The notes: generated from the letters alone by a model not told the origin. 64,000 bases of DNA from Mycobacterium sp. 852014-52450_SCH5900713 (GCF_001667075.1 NZ_LZIL01000032.1:124001-188000); one strand, 5' to 3'. Shown: positions 1 to 9,278, numbered from the stretch's first letter. Numbers and translations: made by a program.

Positions 1-709
1 TCACCGCGTTGTTGAGTGAGTCGAACAGGTCGGGTGCGGCCTTGGCGTAGACGTCGCCCAGGGCCGCCAGCCCTTGAATGTCATGCCGGATCTGCGGCAT
101 CTGCGGATTGATGTCGTCGAGGATGGCGTTGGCGTTGACGATCGATTGCCCGAACTTGTCGCCCAAGCCCGTCAACGCCTGCGCCGCTGCGGCCAGCGTC
201 AGGTTGACCTTGACCGGATCCAGCTTCTCCGTGATGGAGGTGAGGGTCTCGAAGAGGGTATTGAACTCCGTTGTCACCGACCTCGCATCAATCACGTGCT
301 GCGGTGTGATGCGTTGCGGTGTAGGGTTTTTCGGCGAGGTCAACGACACGTACTTGTTGCCGAACACCGTGGTCGCCTTGATATTGGCGTCCACGTTGGC
401 CGGGATCAGCTCGATGTACTTCGGATTCACGTTCAAGTCGAACTTGGCCGCCTGTGTGCCGTCACGCTCGATCTCCGAAATGCTGGCCACCCGGCCGATT
501 TCCACGCCGTTGTAGGTGACCTTCGACCCCGGATCCATGACCAAACCGGCCCGTGGAGCCAACATCGTCAAGCGTGTAGTCGGCGTGAGCCGCCCCCGAA
601 ACTGCAACCAGACGACACCCAGTACCACCGCGAAGACCATCAGGAACACCAACGCGGCCGTCCTGTACGGCGGAATGCGTTGCGGGTTCTCCTTCACCGG
701 GGCTGTCAT
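1..709 (-). CDS. Mce family protein, MceA type (partial, 3' end beyond window)
   Basis: The frame is open from an ATG at 709 to the window edge, giving about 236 N-terminal residues. A hydrophobic signal anchor lies at about residues 18-38, followed by the MCE/MlaD-type beta domain (about 40-120, with VTYNGVEIGRV) and the start of the helical region. MceA proteins are envelope subunits that carry lipid substrates to the YrbE permease. The start lies 6 bp after the YrbEB stop, so it is the third gene of the operon. The order YrbEA, YrbEB, MceA is standard. Which mce locus this is cannot be told from the fragment. Confidence 0.9.
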   Translation of the reverse strand, partial: MTAPVKENPQRIPPYRTAALVFLMVFAVVLGVVWLQFRGRLTPTTRLTMLAPRAGLVMDPGSKVTYNGVEIGRVASISEIERDGTQAAKFDLNVNPKYIELIPANVDANIKATTVFGNKYVSLTSPKNPTPQRITPQHVIDARSVTTEFNTLFETLTSITEKLDPVKVNLTLAAAAQALTGLGDKFGQSIVNANAILDDINPQMPQIRHDIQGLAALGDVYAKAAPDLFDSLNNAV

Positions 710-715
710 TGGCGG

Positions 716-1585
716 CTACACGGTGAGGTTGAAGTTCGGGGTTTTGCCGTAGACCGCCATCGCGGTGAGCACGACGACCACAACGATCGTGATCAACGAC
801 AGCCGCATCGACCGACCGACCGCTTCACCGACGCCGACCGGCCCGCCGGTGGCGGTGTAGCCGTAGTAGCAGTGGGTCGTCATCACGACCACCGCAACCA
901 GGATCACCTCCGCAAACGACCAGCCAACGTCGTTGAGGCGCAGGAATGTGTGGAAGTAGTGGTTGTACGTGCCGATCGACTGCCCGTAGAGCAGAACCGT
1001 GGTGACCTGCTGGGACAGGAAAGCCATGGTCATCGCCAACCCGTAGAGCGGGATGATGACGATCAGGCCGGCCACCACCCGGGTGGAGGCCAGGTAGGCG
1101 ACCGACCGGATGCTCATCACTTCGAGCGCGTCGATCTCCTCACTGATGCGCATAGCGCCCAGTTCGGCGGTGGCGCCGGCGCCGACGGTGGCGGCCAGTG
1201 CCTGACCGGCGGCTACCGGTGCGACAAACCGCACATTGACCAGCGCGGCCAAGAATCCGGTGAACGCCTCGACACCGATGTTGCCCAGCGTCGCGTAGCC
1301 CTGGATGGCGACCAGCGAGCCCGCGGACAGGGTGATGAAGCCGACGATGGCCGCGGTGCCACCGACCACGGCCATCGCGCCGGTGCCCATCCCCATCTGG
1401 GCAACCATTCGCAGCAACTCTCTGCGGTAGCGGTGCATCGCGAAGGGGATCTGCCCGACGGCGGTCAGTGCAAACCAGACCATCTGCCCGATCTCGACCA
1501 GTGGCCGAGACGGGACGTCCCCGTACCGAATGACCAACGCCGATGTGCGCGGGAAGCGGACGCGTAGAGCTGCAATTGTGGACAT
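716..1585 (-). CDS. YrbEB-type MlaE family permease of an mce operon
   Basis: This 289-residue integral membrane protein has five to six hydrophobic segments and the conserved MlaE core (GATAELGAMRISEEIDALEV, about residues 140-160), which contacts the ATPase. Paired YrbEA/YrbEB subunits form the channel of Mce lipid importers. It follows YrbEA with one base between them and precedes MceA by 6 bp, so the three are co-transcribed. Length is normal for the family and no defect is visible. Confidence 0.93.
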   Translation of the reverse strand: MSTIAALRVRFPRTSALVIRYGDVPSRPLVEIGQMVWFALTAVGQIPFAMHRYRRELLRMVAQMGMGTGAMAVVGGTAAIVGFITLSAGSLVAIQGYATLGNIGVEAFTGFLAALVNVRFVAPVAAGQALAATVGAGATAELGAMRISEEIDALEVMSIRSVAYLASTRVVAGLIVIIPLYGLAMTMAFLSQQVTTVLLYGQSIGTYNHYFHTFLRLNDVGWSFAEVILVAVVVMTTHCYYGYTATGGPVGVGEAVGRSMRLSLITIVVVVVLTAMAVYGKTPNFNLTV

Positions 1586-1586
1586 C

Positions 1587-2381
1587 TCAGCGGCCTGTCC
1601 CGAACCGGACGCCGATGGTGGTCAGCGCTGCGTTGACCGCGAAAAGCGCGATGAAGCACAGCACCACCGTCTCGTTGACGGCAGTCCCCAAACCTTTGGA
1701 CCCACCGCGCACGATCAGCCCCCGATAACAGCCGACCAGGCCGGCGATCAGCCCGAACGTCGCCGCCTTGACAAACGCGATCACCACCTCGGGCAGACCG
1801 GTAAGCGCCGTCAACGTGGAGAGGTAGGCACCGCTCGAGACGTTCTGCAGGTAGACGCTGAAGAGATAGCCGCCCCCCAGACCAACGGCGACCACGAGGC
1901 CGTTGAGCAGCACCGCGACGATTGTGGAAGCGACGACCCGGGGGACCACCAGCCGGTGGATCGGGTCGATGCCGAGCACCTCGAGCGCATCGATCTCCTC
2001 GCGGATGGTGCGCGCGCCGAGGTCGGCGCAGATGGCGGTGCCGCCCGCGCCGGCGACGACCAGCACCGTCACGATCGGGCCGAGCTGGGTGACCGCGCCG
2101 ATCGCGGCACCGGCACCGGAGACGTCGGCGGCGCCGATCTCGGCCAGCAGGAGGTTGAGTGTGAAGATGAGGAGCACGGTTTCCGGGATGGACACCGCGA
2201 TGGTGGGCAGCAGGGATACCCGCATGAGAAACCAGCCATTCCAGATGAACTCGCGCCACTCGAACGGCTGCCGCAGGGCTTTTCCGGTCAACACGCACAT
2301 GCGGAAGAACCCGCCCGCCACTTCGGTGCCCGGGCGAATCCTGCTGCCTACTTTGCTGGCAACCGAGTGCGAGGTGGTCAT
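1587..2381 (-). CDS. YrbEA-type MlaE family permease, first gene of the mce operon
   Basis: This 264-residue multi-spanning protein carries the MlaE signature (GGTAICADLGARTIREEIDALEV, about residues 118-140, with the invariant EEIDALEVLGIDP stretch). It is the first half of the heteromeric permease in an Mce transporter. The ATG at 2381 is followed by a typical polar N-terminus (MTTSHSVASKVGSRI). It heads the operon; the predicted promoter with a TetR-type operator lies about 250 bp upstream. Confidence 0.93.
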   Translation of the reverse strand: MTTSHSVASKVGSRIRPGTEVAGGFFRMCVLTGKALRQPFEWREFIWNGWFLMRVSLLPTIAVSIPETVLLIFTLNLLLAEIGAADVSGAGAAIGAVTQLGPIVTVLVVAGAGGTAICADLGARTIREEIDALEVLGIDPIHRLVVPRVVASTIVAVLLNGLVVAVGLGGGYLFSVYLQNVSSGAYLSTLTALTGLPEVVIAFVKAATFGLIAGLVGCYRGLIVRGGSKGLGTAVNETVVLCFIALFAVNAALTTIGVRFGTGR

Positions 2382-2634
2382 CCGCGCCGCCCCTGACGTG
2401 GCCAGGCGACGAGCCGCGACACCTCCGATGCTTCTTCGACTGGCCGGCGCCCAGTCGTTAGCCGGGGACCGCGGCGCTGTCCGTGATCGCGATCAGCACG
2501 CCGGTTCGTAGAGCGGCTGTTCAGCGAAAGGCCTTTGAGTGCGCGGCGTTTCGAATGAAACGGGATAGACGAGGAATCGGCACTCTCACACCCCACCCTT
2601 CGGCTCCATGCCGCCCTAGTTTGCGCCACGCATC

Positions 2635-2664
2635 ACTATGGCATTAGACCGTACGGTCAGTCAA
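2635..2664 (-). promoter_or_regulatory. Predicted mce promoter with operator in the spacer
   Basis: On the minus strand TTGACT (2664-2659) and CATAGT (2640-2635) are separated by 18 bp. The spacer begins with the perfect palindrome GACCGTACGGTC (2658-2647). A repressor bound there would block RNA polymerase directly. The palindrome resembles the sites at 2828-2841 and 3643-3656, which suggests that all three bind the adjacent TetR protein. The hexamers are readable but the -10 is weak. Confidence 0.55.
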
Positions 2665-2827
2665 TAACCCTGAGGCGCCTGGGTGAGCTGCACGGGGAGG
2701 GCAATTGTCACGGGATCGCAGACCACTCAAATTATCTTGGTCATTACCAGGGGTTTTGACCGTTTTCGCCTGGCCGCCGCGCGTTCCTGCCGCCGCGGGC
2801 AAGAAAAGCCCCGGGCGTAGGAAACCG

Positions 2828-2841
2828 ACCGTTCGTACAGT
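2828..2841. promoter_or_regulatory. Second TetR-type operator-like site
   Basis: ACCGTTCGTACAGT differs at one position from the reverse complement (ACCGTTCGTACGGT) of the site in front of the TetR gene. It lies 170 bp upstream of the mce promoter site and about 110 bp downstream of the TetR stop. It could be an auxiliary operator or belong to an unseen promoter. Confidence 0.5.
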
Positions 2842-2950
2842 GATGGCGTTTGTGCGTCTCGGCATCGCCGGCGCCCAGATGGCCGGGCGCATCAAAATGG
2901 CAAGTGCTGCACCAATGTCCGCCCGGCGCAGGGCTATCCGGCGCTACGCG

Positions 2951-3619
2951 TCAGGCTGCCGGACCCGTGACGGCGGCTAGGCATTCGCGCACCACCGAGA
3001 CGATGTCCGCGGACGGGTTCGCCCACTTGCTGAGTCCCAGGCGGTCGAGTAATAGTCCGCCGAGGAACACATCGACGAATGCCGCCCCGACTTGTTCGGG
3101 TGTCCGGGAAGCGGCGGGATCGAACCACACCCACATCCACTGCAGCGATCCCCACAGCTGCAGTGCCGCGAGTTCGACGTCGACACTTCGGAACACGCCG
3201 CTGTCTATGCCGCTGCGGATTTCGTCAATCGCAAGGGATTGCAGCTGATGGCGCAACTTGCGGACCTGCTGCATCGCCGGGTCATCGGACAGCTGAACCA
3301 CCTCACGCTGGCTTGCCACCGTCGCGTCGCGGGCGACGACTTGGAGCAGTGCGGAGGTGTAAATGATTGCGGCGACGCGTTCGTGCGGTGCGGCAAGTCG
3401 GGCCCAGGCCATCTGTAGCGCATCGAGTTGGCGGGCGAGGTGGGTTTCTTCGAGCTCCCGCAACATCTGCGCTTTGGTTCCGAAGTGATGAACGATGGTG
3501 CCCTTCGACATGCCAAGCTCGTCGGCGATGTCGCCCATATTCGTTCTGTCGTAGCCGCGTTCGGCGACATAGCGGACAAACGCGTCGAAGATCTCGCCAC
3601 GCCTACCAGGTCGAGGCAT
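2951..3619 (-). CDS. TetR/AcrR family regulator, probable repressor of the mce operon
   Basis: This 222-residue protein has an N-terminal TetR helix-turn-helix (RGEIFDAFVRYVAERGYDRTNMGDIADELGMSKGTIVHHFGTK, about residues 6-49) and an all-helical ligand-binding C-terminal part with Trp-rich segments (GSLQWMWVWF). The ATG at 3619 has a GAAGGA ribosome site a few bases upstream. An imperfect palindrome lies 24-37 bp upstream of the start and recurs at the mce promoter, so autoregulation and control of the downstream mce genes are inferred. It is a single-domain TetR, unlike the long Mce3R-type proteins. Confidence 0.88.
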   Translation of the reverse strand: MPRPGRRGEIFDAFVRYVAERGYDRTNMGDIADELGMSKGTIVHHFGTKAQMLRELEETHLARQLDALQMAWARLAAPHERVAAIIYTSALLQVVARDATVASQREVVQLSDDPAMQQVRKLRHQLQSLAIDEIRSGIDSGVFRSVDVELAALQLWGSLQWMWVWFDPAASRTPEQVGAAFVDVFLGGLLLDRLGLSKWANPSADIVSVVRECLAAVTGPAA

Positions 3620-3642
3620 CGTCCATCCTTCGGCTTAAACTA

Positions 3643-3656
3643 ACCGTACGAACGGT
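3643..3656. promoter_or_regulatory. Operator-like palindrome upstream of the TetR gene
   Basis: ACCGTACGAACGGT is a 14-bp inverted repeat with one mismatched pair. It sits 24 bp upstream of the regulator's start codon, where it would overlap the transcription start. Its half-site ACCGT recurs at 2647-2658 and 2828-2841. Confidence 0.6.
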
Positions 3657-3843
3657 CTATCATAAGCGCCGCGATGTCAAGATCCCCTGAGGCTCCGCCA
3701 CCGGCCCCGGACATTCTTGGGCAGAGCCCGAACCCGCCATGACGAATGGCGCCCCGGGCGGTCAGCTCGATGAATCCTTCAACACGCTATGAAGGACGGC
3801 GTGTCATAGCTTTGCTACGAGCAGGCCGTTCCCTCGCCGGCGT

Positions 3844-4149
3844 CTACAGCGCCCTGGGACCACCAAATCTCTCCGGCGCGGTTACGACATACGTGTTGGC
3901 CTTGGCTGTCGGTTTGATCTCACCCGCGGTGTACACAGTCATCAGCTCTCTGCCGTCGCTGTCGACGACACATACGTAGGTGTCCGTCTCAGCGTCGTAG
4001 TCGAAGCTGTCCCAGGCCAATAGGAATGCCAAGCAATTGCCGTCGCGGTCCGCGACGACCAGCTTGTGCACTCCGGAATCCCTCAATAGCTCGGCATCCT
4101 GTGCGCGCTGCTGAGGGACCTGGCTGGTGTGGAGCGTGGCGTGTGACAT
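3844..4149 (-). CDS. Hypothetical protein, 101 residues
   Basis: I do not recognise this family. It is a small soluble protein with an amphipathic N-terminus and an alternating beta-like middle (KLVVADRDGNCLAFLLAWDSFDYDAETDTYVCVVDSDGRELMTVYTAGEI). It has no signal peptide or membrane segment. An AAGGGAG ribosome site lies 7-9 bases before the ATG at 4149. It is isolated from its neighbours on both sides, so context says little. Confidence 0.65.
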   Translation of the reverse strand: MSHATLHTSQVPQQRAQDAELLRDSGVHKLVVADRDGNCLAFLLAWDSFDYDAETDTYVCVVDSDGRELMTVYTAGEIKPTAKANTYVVTAPERFGGPRAL

Positions 4150-4322
4150 TTGTGTACTCCCTTAGCGAGGGTGTCTCCTACTAGCCTAGGCTCAACTGCT
4201 CACGTAATCCGAGCCTTGCGGGAAACGTTTCTCCCCGAATAACCACCCCGACCAGGGCACTACGGCCCCTGTCCAGAGGTCGTAAGTCGATTACCCGAAG
4301 AGATCGTGCTGCCGGCCCACCG

Positions 4323-5657
4323 CTAAGCGCTCGGGCGTCCCTGCGAGCTCCGGCCGGAAACGCGGGACGGGGTTCTGGGGCGCACCGCCACCAGCACCAC
4401 CCCGGCGGCGAAGATGGCAGCGGTCGGCCACGAGAAATGCCCGTCCGGTGCGAAGCCGCCCTGCGCCAACAGGTGCAATCCAACGGCGGCCAGGAGGGCG
4501 CCGGTCAGCATGATCGCCTCGGCCCAACGATCGCCGAGCGGGAGACCGAAAGTGGGCAGCGGAACCGCGAAGAACCGCCGCTGCCACCAAAGCAACAGCA
4601 GCTCGATCGCTGTCACGACGCTCAGGATCGTGATCCACTCCAGCCGGACCAGCCACCACGCCACCGAACCCTCATGCGGTTGCGGGATCAAGCCGGCCGG
4701 ATAAGCGACGATCGCGACGACGACGACCGGAATCATGTGCCACAGGTAGAGGGCCATCACGTTCGCATTGGCGGTGGACAGCACGCGCCGAACCGGGCGG
4801 TGATGCAGGACCCGGTCGATAATTGCCGCGAGCGCCATGGCCAGCCCCGCTTGCGTGCAGGCGAACGCCATCATCGCCACCGTCGGGGGTGACGTGTTCT
4901 CGATTGCCTCGCCCGGAACGCCGATCATGCTGACCGGATACGGTCCCACCCGGATCAGCAGCGCCAGAACGACGGCCGAACCGACGGCTAGCAGTACCGG
5001 TCTGCGGCCGGCCAACAGTCCACCGTGCCAAGCGATCCCAAGCTGGTAGAGCAGGCCCCAGCACAGCAGGTAGTTCAGCGAGCCGACATAGGGGACGTGG
5101 CCCGCCAGTGAGACGGCATCGACCAGCACTACGCCCGCGGCCAGCGCCGCCGGTGCCTTGAGCCCCCAACGCCTATGTGCGGCAACGGCAATCGGTGTCA
5201 GTGACACCACCAGGACGTAAACGGCGAGAAACCACAAGTGCATGGCGACGGCCCAACCCGCGTATTCCATCACCGTGCCCGCCACACGCCGAACCTGCAG
5301 AGCCACCACGACCAGCGAAACCAGCGCGACATACACGGTCGTGGGTCCCAACACCCGCGCCAGTCGATGCCGAATCCAGTCCTGGCGCGAGAAGCTGTCG
5401 GCCTCGCGGCGGTGCGACCATGACACCGCGCCTGCGTAACCGGCGACGAAGAAGAACACCGGGACCGCCTGGAAGATCCAAGTCAGCCACTGCGTCCACG
5501 GCATGTCGAGCAGCGGGTTCTCGCGACCGAATTGCCCGTCGTGGTAGGTCACCGAACCGGCAAGCCAGTGGCCCAGCACGATGAGAACCACACCCGACGC
5601 GCGGTAGAAGTCCACCGCCAGATTGCGGGCCGGTTTCGCGGTTTCTACGTCGTCCAT
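4323..5657 (-). CDS. Acyltransferase 3 family membrane protein
   Basis: This 444-residue protein has about ten hydrophobic segments and begins with the acyltransferase-3 signature (NLAVDFYRASGVVLIVLGHW, about residues 12-31; the following His is the likely catalytic residue). VFFFVAGYAGAVSW at about 67-80 is also typical. Such enzymes move acyl groups onto sugars or lipids of the envelope. It is divergent from the aldo/keto reductase, with 83 bp between the starts. The substrate cannot be predicted. Confidence 0.82.
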   Translation of the reverse strand: MDDVETAKPARNLAVDFYRASGVVLIVLGHWLAGSVTYHDGQFGRENPLLDMPWTQWLTWIFQAVPVFFFVAGYAGAVSWSHRREADSFSRQDWIRHRLARVLGPTTVYVALVSLVVVALQVRRVAGTVMEYAGWAVAMHLWFLAVYVLVVSLTPIAVAAHRRWGLKAPAALAAGVVLVDAVSLAGHVPYVGSLNYLLCWGLLYQLGIAWHGGLLAGRRPVLLAVGSAVVLALLIRVGPYPVSMIGVPGEAIENTSPPTVAMMAFACTQAGLAMALAAIIDRVLHHRPVRRVLSTANANVMALYLWHMIPVVVVAIVAYPAGLIPQPHEGSVAWWLVRLEWITILSVVTAIELLLLWWQRRFFAVPLPTFGLPLGDRWAEAIMLTGALLAAVGLHLLAQGGFAPDGHFSWPTAAIFAAGVVLVAVRPRTPSRVSGRSSQGRPSA

Positions 5658-5740
5658 CGGATCGCGGCAAGATCGATGCGGTGCACTCGCGCAACGGTAC
5701 CCGCCCCGTGGCGTGAAGTCGCTGCGCGCACAATGACTCC

Positions 5741-6712
5741 ATGAAGCAAGCTCGGCTCGCCAACCTGGAGGTCGGCCGCCTGGGCCTGGGCGCGATGGGC
5801 ATGTCCGTGGCCTACGCGGGCGCCGGCAGCGACGACGCCGAGTCGATCCGCACCGTTCATCGCGCCATCGACCTGGGCGTCACGCTGATCGACACCGCCG
5901 AGGTGTACGGCCCCTACGTCAACGAAGAACTGCTCGCGCGTGCCCTGCAGGGCCGGCGTGATCAGGTGGTGCTGGCCACCAAGTTCGGCCTCATTTCCCA
6001 CACGGGACGCAGCGGCCCGGACAGTAGCCCGGCCAACATCCGCATCGCGGTGGACGGTTCGCTGCGAAGGCTGGGCACCGATCACATCGACCTCTACTAT
6101 CAGCACCGCCTCGACCGCGAGACCCCGATCGAAGACACGGTCGGTGCCCTGGCGGAGCTTGTCGCTGCGGGGAAGGTCCGGCACGTGGGCCTCTCGGAGG
6201 TGGGTGTGAACACGATCCGGCGCGCCCACGCCGTGCATCCCATCACCGCCGTGCAATCCGAATATTCGCTTTGGACGCGCGACCAAGAAGAGGCGATATT
6301 GCCGCTGCTGCGCGAACTGGGGATCGGGTTCGTCGCCTACTCACCGTTGGGCCGCGGCTTCCTCACCGGTGCCATTCGCTCCACCGAGGGGTTGCCCGAC
6401 AGCGACTACCGCAAGACCAACCCGCGCTTCTTCGACGAGAACTTCCAGCACAACTTGAGAAGCGCGGATGAACTGCGGAGCATCAGCGCCGACGTCGGTG
6501 CCACTCCCGCTCAGGTCGCGCTGGCCTGGTTGTTGGCGAAAGGCTCCGACATCGTGCCGATTCCGGGAACGAAGCGCGTCACGCGACTCGAGGAAAACGT
6601 CGGTGCCGACGCCGTCGAACTGACGCCCGACCAGCTGTCCCGGCTCGACCGACTCACCCCACCCCGGGGTGGTCATCACGCCGAAGCGCAGATGGGATGG
6701 ATCGACCGCTGA
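5741..6712 (+). CDS. Aldo/keto reductase
   Basis: This 323-residue TIM-barrel oxidoreductase has the catalytic tetrad visible: Asp and Tyr in LIDTAEVYG (about residues 50-58), Lys in LATKFG (about 83) and His in YYQHRLD (about 120). The C-terminal NADPH-binding segment [16 protein letters not shown] is intact. It reduces aldehydes or ketones in the cytosol and resembles the YakC/AKR13 group. It is monocistronic, with a convergent epimerase gene downstream. The substrate is unknown. Confidence 0.93.
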   Translation: MKQARLANLEVGRLGLGAMGMSVAYAGAGSDDAESIRTVHRAIDLGVTLIDTAEVYGPYVNEELLARALQGRRDQVVLATKFGLISHTGRSGPDSSPANIRIAVDGSLRRLGTDHIDLYYQHRLDRETPIEDTVGALAELVAAGKVRHVGLSEVGVNTIRRAHAVHPITAVQSEYSLWTRDQEEAILPLLRELGIGFVAYSPLGRGFLTGAIRSTEGLPDSDYRKTNPRFFDENFQHNLRSADELRSISADVGATPAQVALAWLLAKGSDIVPIPGTKRVTRLEENVGADAVELTPDQLSRLDRLTPPRGGHHAEAQMGWIDR

Positions 6713-6770
6713 TGGGCGCCGAGGTGGAAGTCATGCTGCGGCGCAAGGGCTTTCGATCGTAACGGAATAG

Positions 6771-7871
6771 CTAGTCCGCGCTGGCCAGAGCCGCAGCGCC
6801 GTAATGCTTTTCGATCAGCGCCCACGGGTCGGCGTAGGGGCCGCGTCCCTCGAGCCGGCGCTGCACCATCAGGACTGTACGCAAGACCGGGCGCAAGATC
6901 GGGCTCAGCAGTCGCACCATGGTTCGGGTGCGGCCCTGCGTCCCGGCGATCCACCCCAGGGTCTCGGACCAGTCGTGTTCCTGAAAGTCGAGCAGCGCCT
7001 GCGCTTCGGTGGTGTCGTACCAGCCGGTGAAGCTCCAGCCGCGGTCGTCGGCGGGATCGCCGGGCAGGCTGGCCGACGGGCCGAGGCCACCCAGCCCGAC
7101 GGCTTCCATCAGGCCGTCCTCGAGCTCGCGTTGCGTGAGCACGTACGACTCGTTGCCGCCGATCAGTATCACCTTGCCCGCGATGGTGGCTTCCCGATCG
7201 ACACCGTTGGCGAAAGCAAGCGCGACGTCGCGGGCGTCCACTGCGTGCATGCGGTTGTCGCCCGGCATCGACCGCATCAGGAGCAGGGAGTCGCCGTTGA
7301 CCGTCGTGTGCGTGTCCGGCGAGATGACCCCGCCCAACCGGAAGAGCGCGTACGGCAGGCCGCTGGCGCGGATTGCCGCCTCGGCGAGCACTTTGTCCTG
7401 ACCGTATTGATCGATCGGGTTCACCGGGGTGTCCGGGGTGATCCGCTCCGGCTGGCGGTAGGGGTTGCGCGATCCATACACCGCGGCGCTGGACGCCATC
7501 AGGAACAGGGGCGGGCGGGGGAGTGCGGAGCACGCCGCCAACAGGTTCTCGGTACCGCCCACGTTCACCTTGCGGGCCAGCGCCGGTCTGCGATAGGAGA
7601 GCGGGGACACGATCGCGGCGAGGTGAACGACGGCTTCGGGCCGATGGCTCGCGACGAGATCACGCACCGCCTCGGCGTCCAGAAGGTCGGTATAGGCCGG
7701 AATCAGCGTCCCGGGGTGGCGGCCGACGACCAGTTCTTTTTCGACGGCGACGGTGTTGTCGTTGCGCAGGTCCATCGCGACGACGGTGCGTCCCCGGTCG
7801 AGCAGGATCTGCGTGCAACGCTTGCCGACCTGTCCGAAGGCTCCGGTGACCAGAACGGTGGAGGCAGTCAT
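6771..7871 (-). CDS. NAD-dependent epimerase/dehydratase (extended SDR)
   Basis: This 366-residue protein has an N-terminal Rossmann motif (VTGAFGQVGKRC, about residues 8-19), the acidic NAD-selecting residue in VAMDLRND and the YGQDK catalytic pair (about 155). The long C-terminal part is of the extended-SDR type. It is the last gene of a three-gene minus-strand operon with an NTF2-fold protein 7 bp upstream and a thioesterase. A role in lipid or sterol modification (3-beta-HSD-like) is inferred from context only. Confidence 0.87.
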   Translation of the reverse strand: MTASTVLVTGAFGQVGKRCTQILLDRGRTVVAMDLRNDNTVAVEKELVVGRHPGTLIPAYTDLLDAEAVRDLVASHRPEAVVHLAAIVSPLSYRRPALARKVNVGGTENLLAACSALPRPPLFLMASSAAVYGSRNPYRQPERITPDTPVNPIDQYGQDKVLAEAAIRASGLPYALFRLGGVISPDTHTTVNGDSLLLMRSMPGDNRMHAVDARDVALAFANGVDREATIAGKVILIGGNESYVLTQRELEDGLMEAVGLGGLGPSASLPGDPADDRGWSFTGWYDTTEAQALLDFQEHDWSETLGWIAGTQGRTRTMVRLLSPILRPVLRTVLMVQRRLEGRGPYADPWALIEKHYGAAALASAD

Positions 7872-7878
7872 GGCCTTA

Positions 7879-8409
7879 TCACTGTCCGATCAGTCGGTTG
7901 GCGACCCGGCCGACCGCCCGGCGGATTCGGTCGGAGACATAAAGAGAAAACACGGGAGTGACGATATCCTCTCGCAGCCGAGTTAGCTTGGAGCTCTTGA
8001 TGAACCATTGTCCGCCGATCTTTTCGTAGGTCTCGTGGTAATGCCCGTAGCCCACCAATGTGACCCCGGGTCCGAACCGGACGACGTCTTGCAGGGCCCA
8101 CACCCCGCGCGCGGTCGTCGCCGAGGTGAGCGCGATTTCGGGAGCATGCACCTGGTGCGCGGTAGCCTGGGTCGGCCGCCCAAGCGCCTTGCGCGTGAAC
8201 GCCACGAAATCGTCCGCGCCCTCGATCACCTTGCCGCCGGCCTCCGCCGTGTCACTGACGAAGTCATCGGTGAAGACGGTGCGCCAAGCCGCCCAGTCCT
8301 TGCTGTCGAGGTTCCGGCAATAGCGGGCCTTGAGCTGCTTGATGGATTCGACGGCCAGCAGCATGGCGGTGTCGGCGTCGGCCACCACGCCCTCCGCGCG
8401 CTCTGTCAT
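7879..8409 (-). CDS. NTF2/SnoaL-like domain protein
   Basis: This 176-residue protein starts at the ATG at 8409 (MTERAEGVV). The helix AVESIKQLKARYCRNLDSKDWAAWRTVFTDDF is the standard opening of the SnoaL-like fold, which includes ketosteroid isomerases and polyketide cyclases. The C-terminal 30 residues are an added basic tail. It lies between a thioesterase (62 bp upstream) and an epimerase (7 bp downstream), which favours an enzymatic or binding role on a polycyclic or acyl substrate. Confidence 0.82.
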   Translation of the reverse strand: MTERAEGVVADADTAMLLAVESIKQLKARYCRNLDSKDWAAWRTVFTDDFVSDTAEAGGKVIEGADDFVAFTRKALGRPTQATAHQVHAPEIALTSATTARGVWALQDVVRFGPGVTLVGYGHYHETYEKIGGQWFIKSSKLTRLREDIVTPVFSLYVSDRIRRAVGRVANRLIGQ

Positions 8410-8471
8410 TGCGGCTTGATCCTGTCCCTCAGCGTCCCGGCGTGACGTTTCACTGGCGAAGTGTAAACCTC

Positions 8472-9278
8472 TCAGCCTTTGAAGTAGACGACCTGATGGG
8501 TGGTGACCAGCAGGGCGCCATCTCGCGTCCACACCTGTGCGCTCTGGTCGAAGTAGCCGCGGGTGAAGCGATTGGCGTGCGCGGTGCACAGGACGAAGTC
8601 GCTGCCCACCCGGTCGAGTTCGTCCTGATCGGCGTGGAAGTACGCCGTCAACGAGATGGTTCCCGAGGGGACGAAGCCGCCGCGTCGCAGGAACACCCGC
8701 GGGTAGAAGGTGTCCGACAGCGCGGCCAGCACGGTGTAGTCGACCGGGCGTCGCGCGGCGTCGCGCACCCACAAGGTGGTCGTCGACGAGGGGCTCGGCT
8801 GCCCGTCTTTGCCCGGCATGGGGCCTTCGGCGAAGCGCATGTCGTAGAGGCTGGTCCAGCGAACGAGGCCCGGATCGGTAGCGGGCAGCTGCTCGGGGGT
8901 CGGCGCGTTTGGTGGGCGGCTTTCGGTATCGGCCCAACCGTCGCGGCGGACGGCGAACAGCGCCGTGGCCGTGGTCTTGACGTCTCCGTCCTGACTGAGT
9001 TCGACGATCCAGTGCTGGTTGGTGCGGTTGGTGCGTGCCGCCCGCAGCGAGATGTCGAAGTCGCCGTCGGCGATGGGCGCGGCGTAGTTGACCGTCAACG
9101 CCAGCGGCTCGCCGATCCGGTCGGGGTGCGATTCGACGGCGCGCAGCATGACCGCGGCCGTGATTCCACCGAAGGGTCCCACCATGTTGGCCCATTCCGG
9201 ATGGGTCCGGCCGCGCCTGGTGTGGGCGTCGACGGTCTCCAGCCGGATGGCGTCGTCGAAGGGATGTGTATCGGTCAT
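8472..9278 (-). CDS. Acyl-CoA thioesterase, double-hotdog (TesB-like)
   Basis: This 268-residue protein has two hotdog repeats. The first contains WANMVGPFGGITAAVMLRAVESHPDR (about 29-54), the usual substrate-tunnel helix, and the second contains GTISLTAYFHADQDEL (about 205-220). The C-terminus TRDGALLVTTHQVVYFKG is typical for the family. It likely hydrolyses acyl-CoA esters. It is the first gene of the 9278-6771 operon and is divergent from the DUF1801 gene with 83 bp between starts. Confidence 0.88.
   Translation of the reverse strand: MTDTHPFDDAIRLETVDAHTRRGRTHPEWANMVGPFGGITAAVMLRAVESHPDRIGEPLALTVNYAAPIADGDFDISLRAARTNRTNQHWIVELSQDGDVKTTATALFAVRRDGWADTESRPPNAPTPEQLPATDPGLVRWTSLYDMRFAEGPMPGKDGQPSPSSTTTLWVRDAARRPVDYTVLAALSDTFYPRVFLRRGGFVPSGTISLTAYFHADQDELDRVGSDFVLCTAHANRFTRGYFDQSAQVWTRDGALLVTTHQVVYFKG

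Larger units (their letters stand above)
2382..2950. other. Intergenic region between the mce operon and its TetR regulator
   Basis: This 569-bp stretch has no convincing gene; the short frames in it are Arg/Pro-rich shadows. It holds a sigma-A-like promoter for the mce operon at 2635-2664 with a 12-bp palindrome in its spacer, and a second related site at 2828-2841. About 240 bases between the predicted start site and YrbEA would form a long 5' leader with no recognisable riboswitch. Confidence 0.6.

Noticed and set aside
74..1567. 497-codon plus-strand frame opposite the mce genes
   Set aside because: It lies antisense to MceA and YrbEB, which have clear family motifs. Its product is Arg/His/Asp-rich without any domain, as expected for the complementary strand of high-GC genes.
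2378..2629. 83-codon minus-strand frame in the mce leader
   Set aside because: It overlaps the YrbEA start by 4 bp, which could suggest coupling, but the product is Arg/Ser-rich with no motif and no ribosome site, so it was treated as leader sequence.
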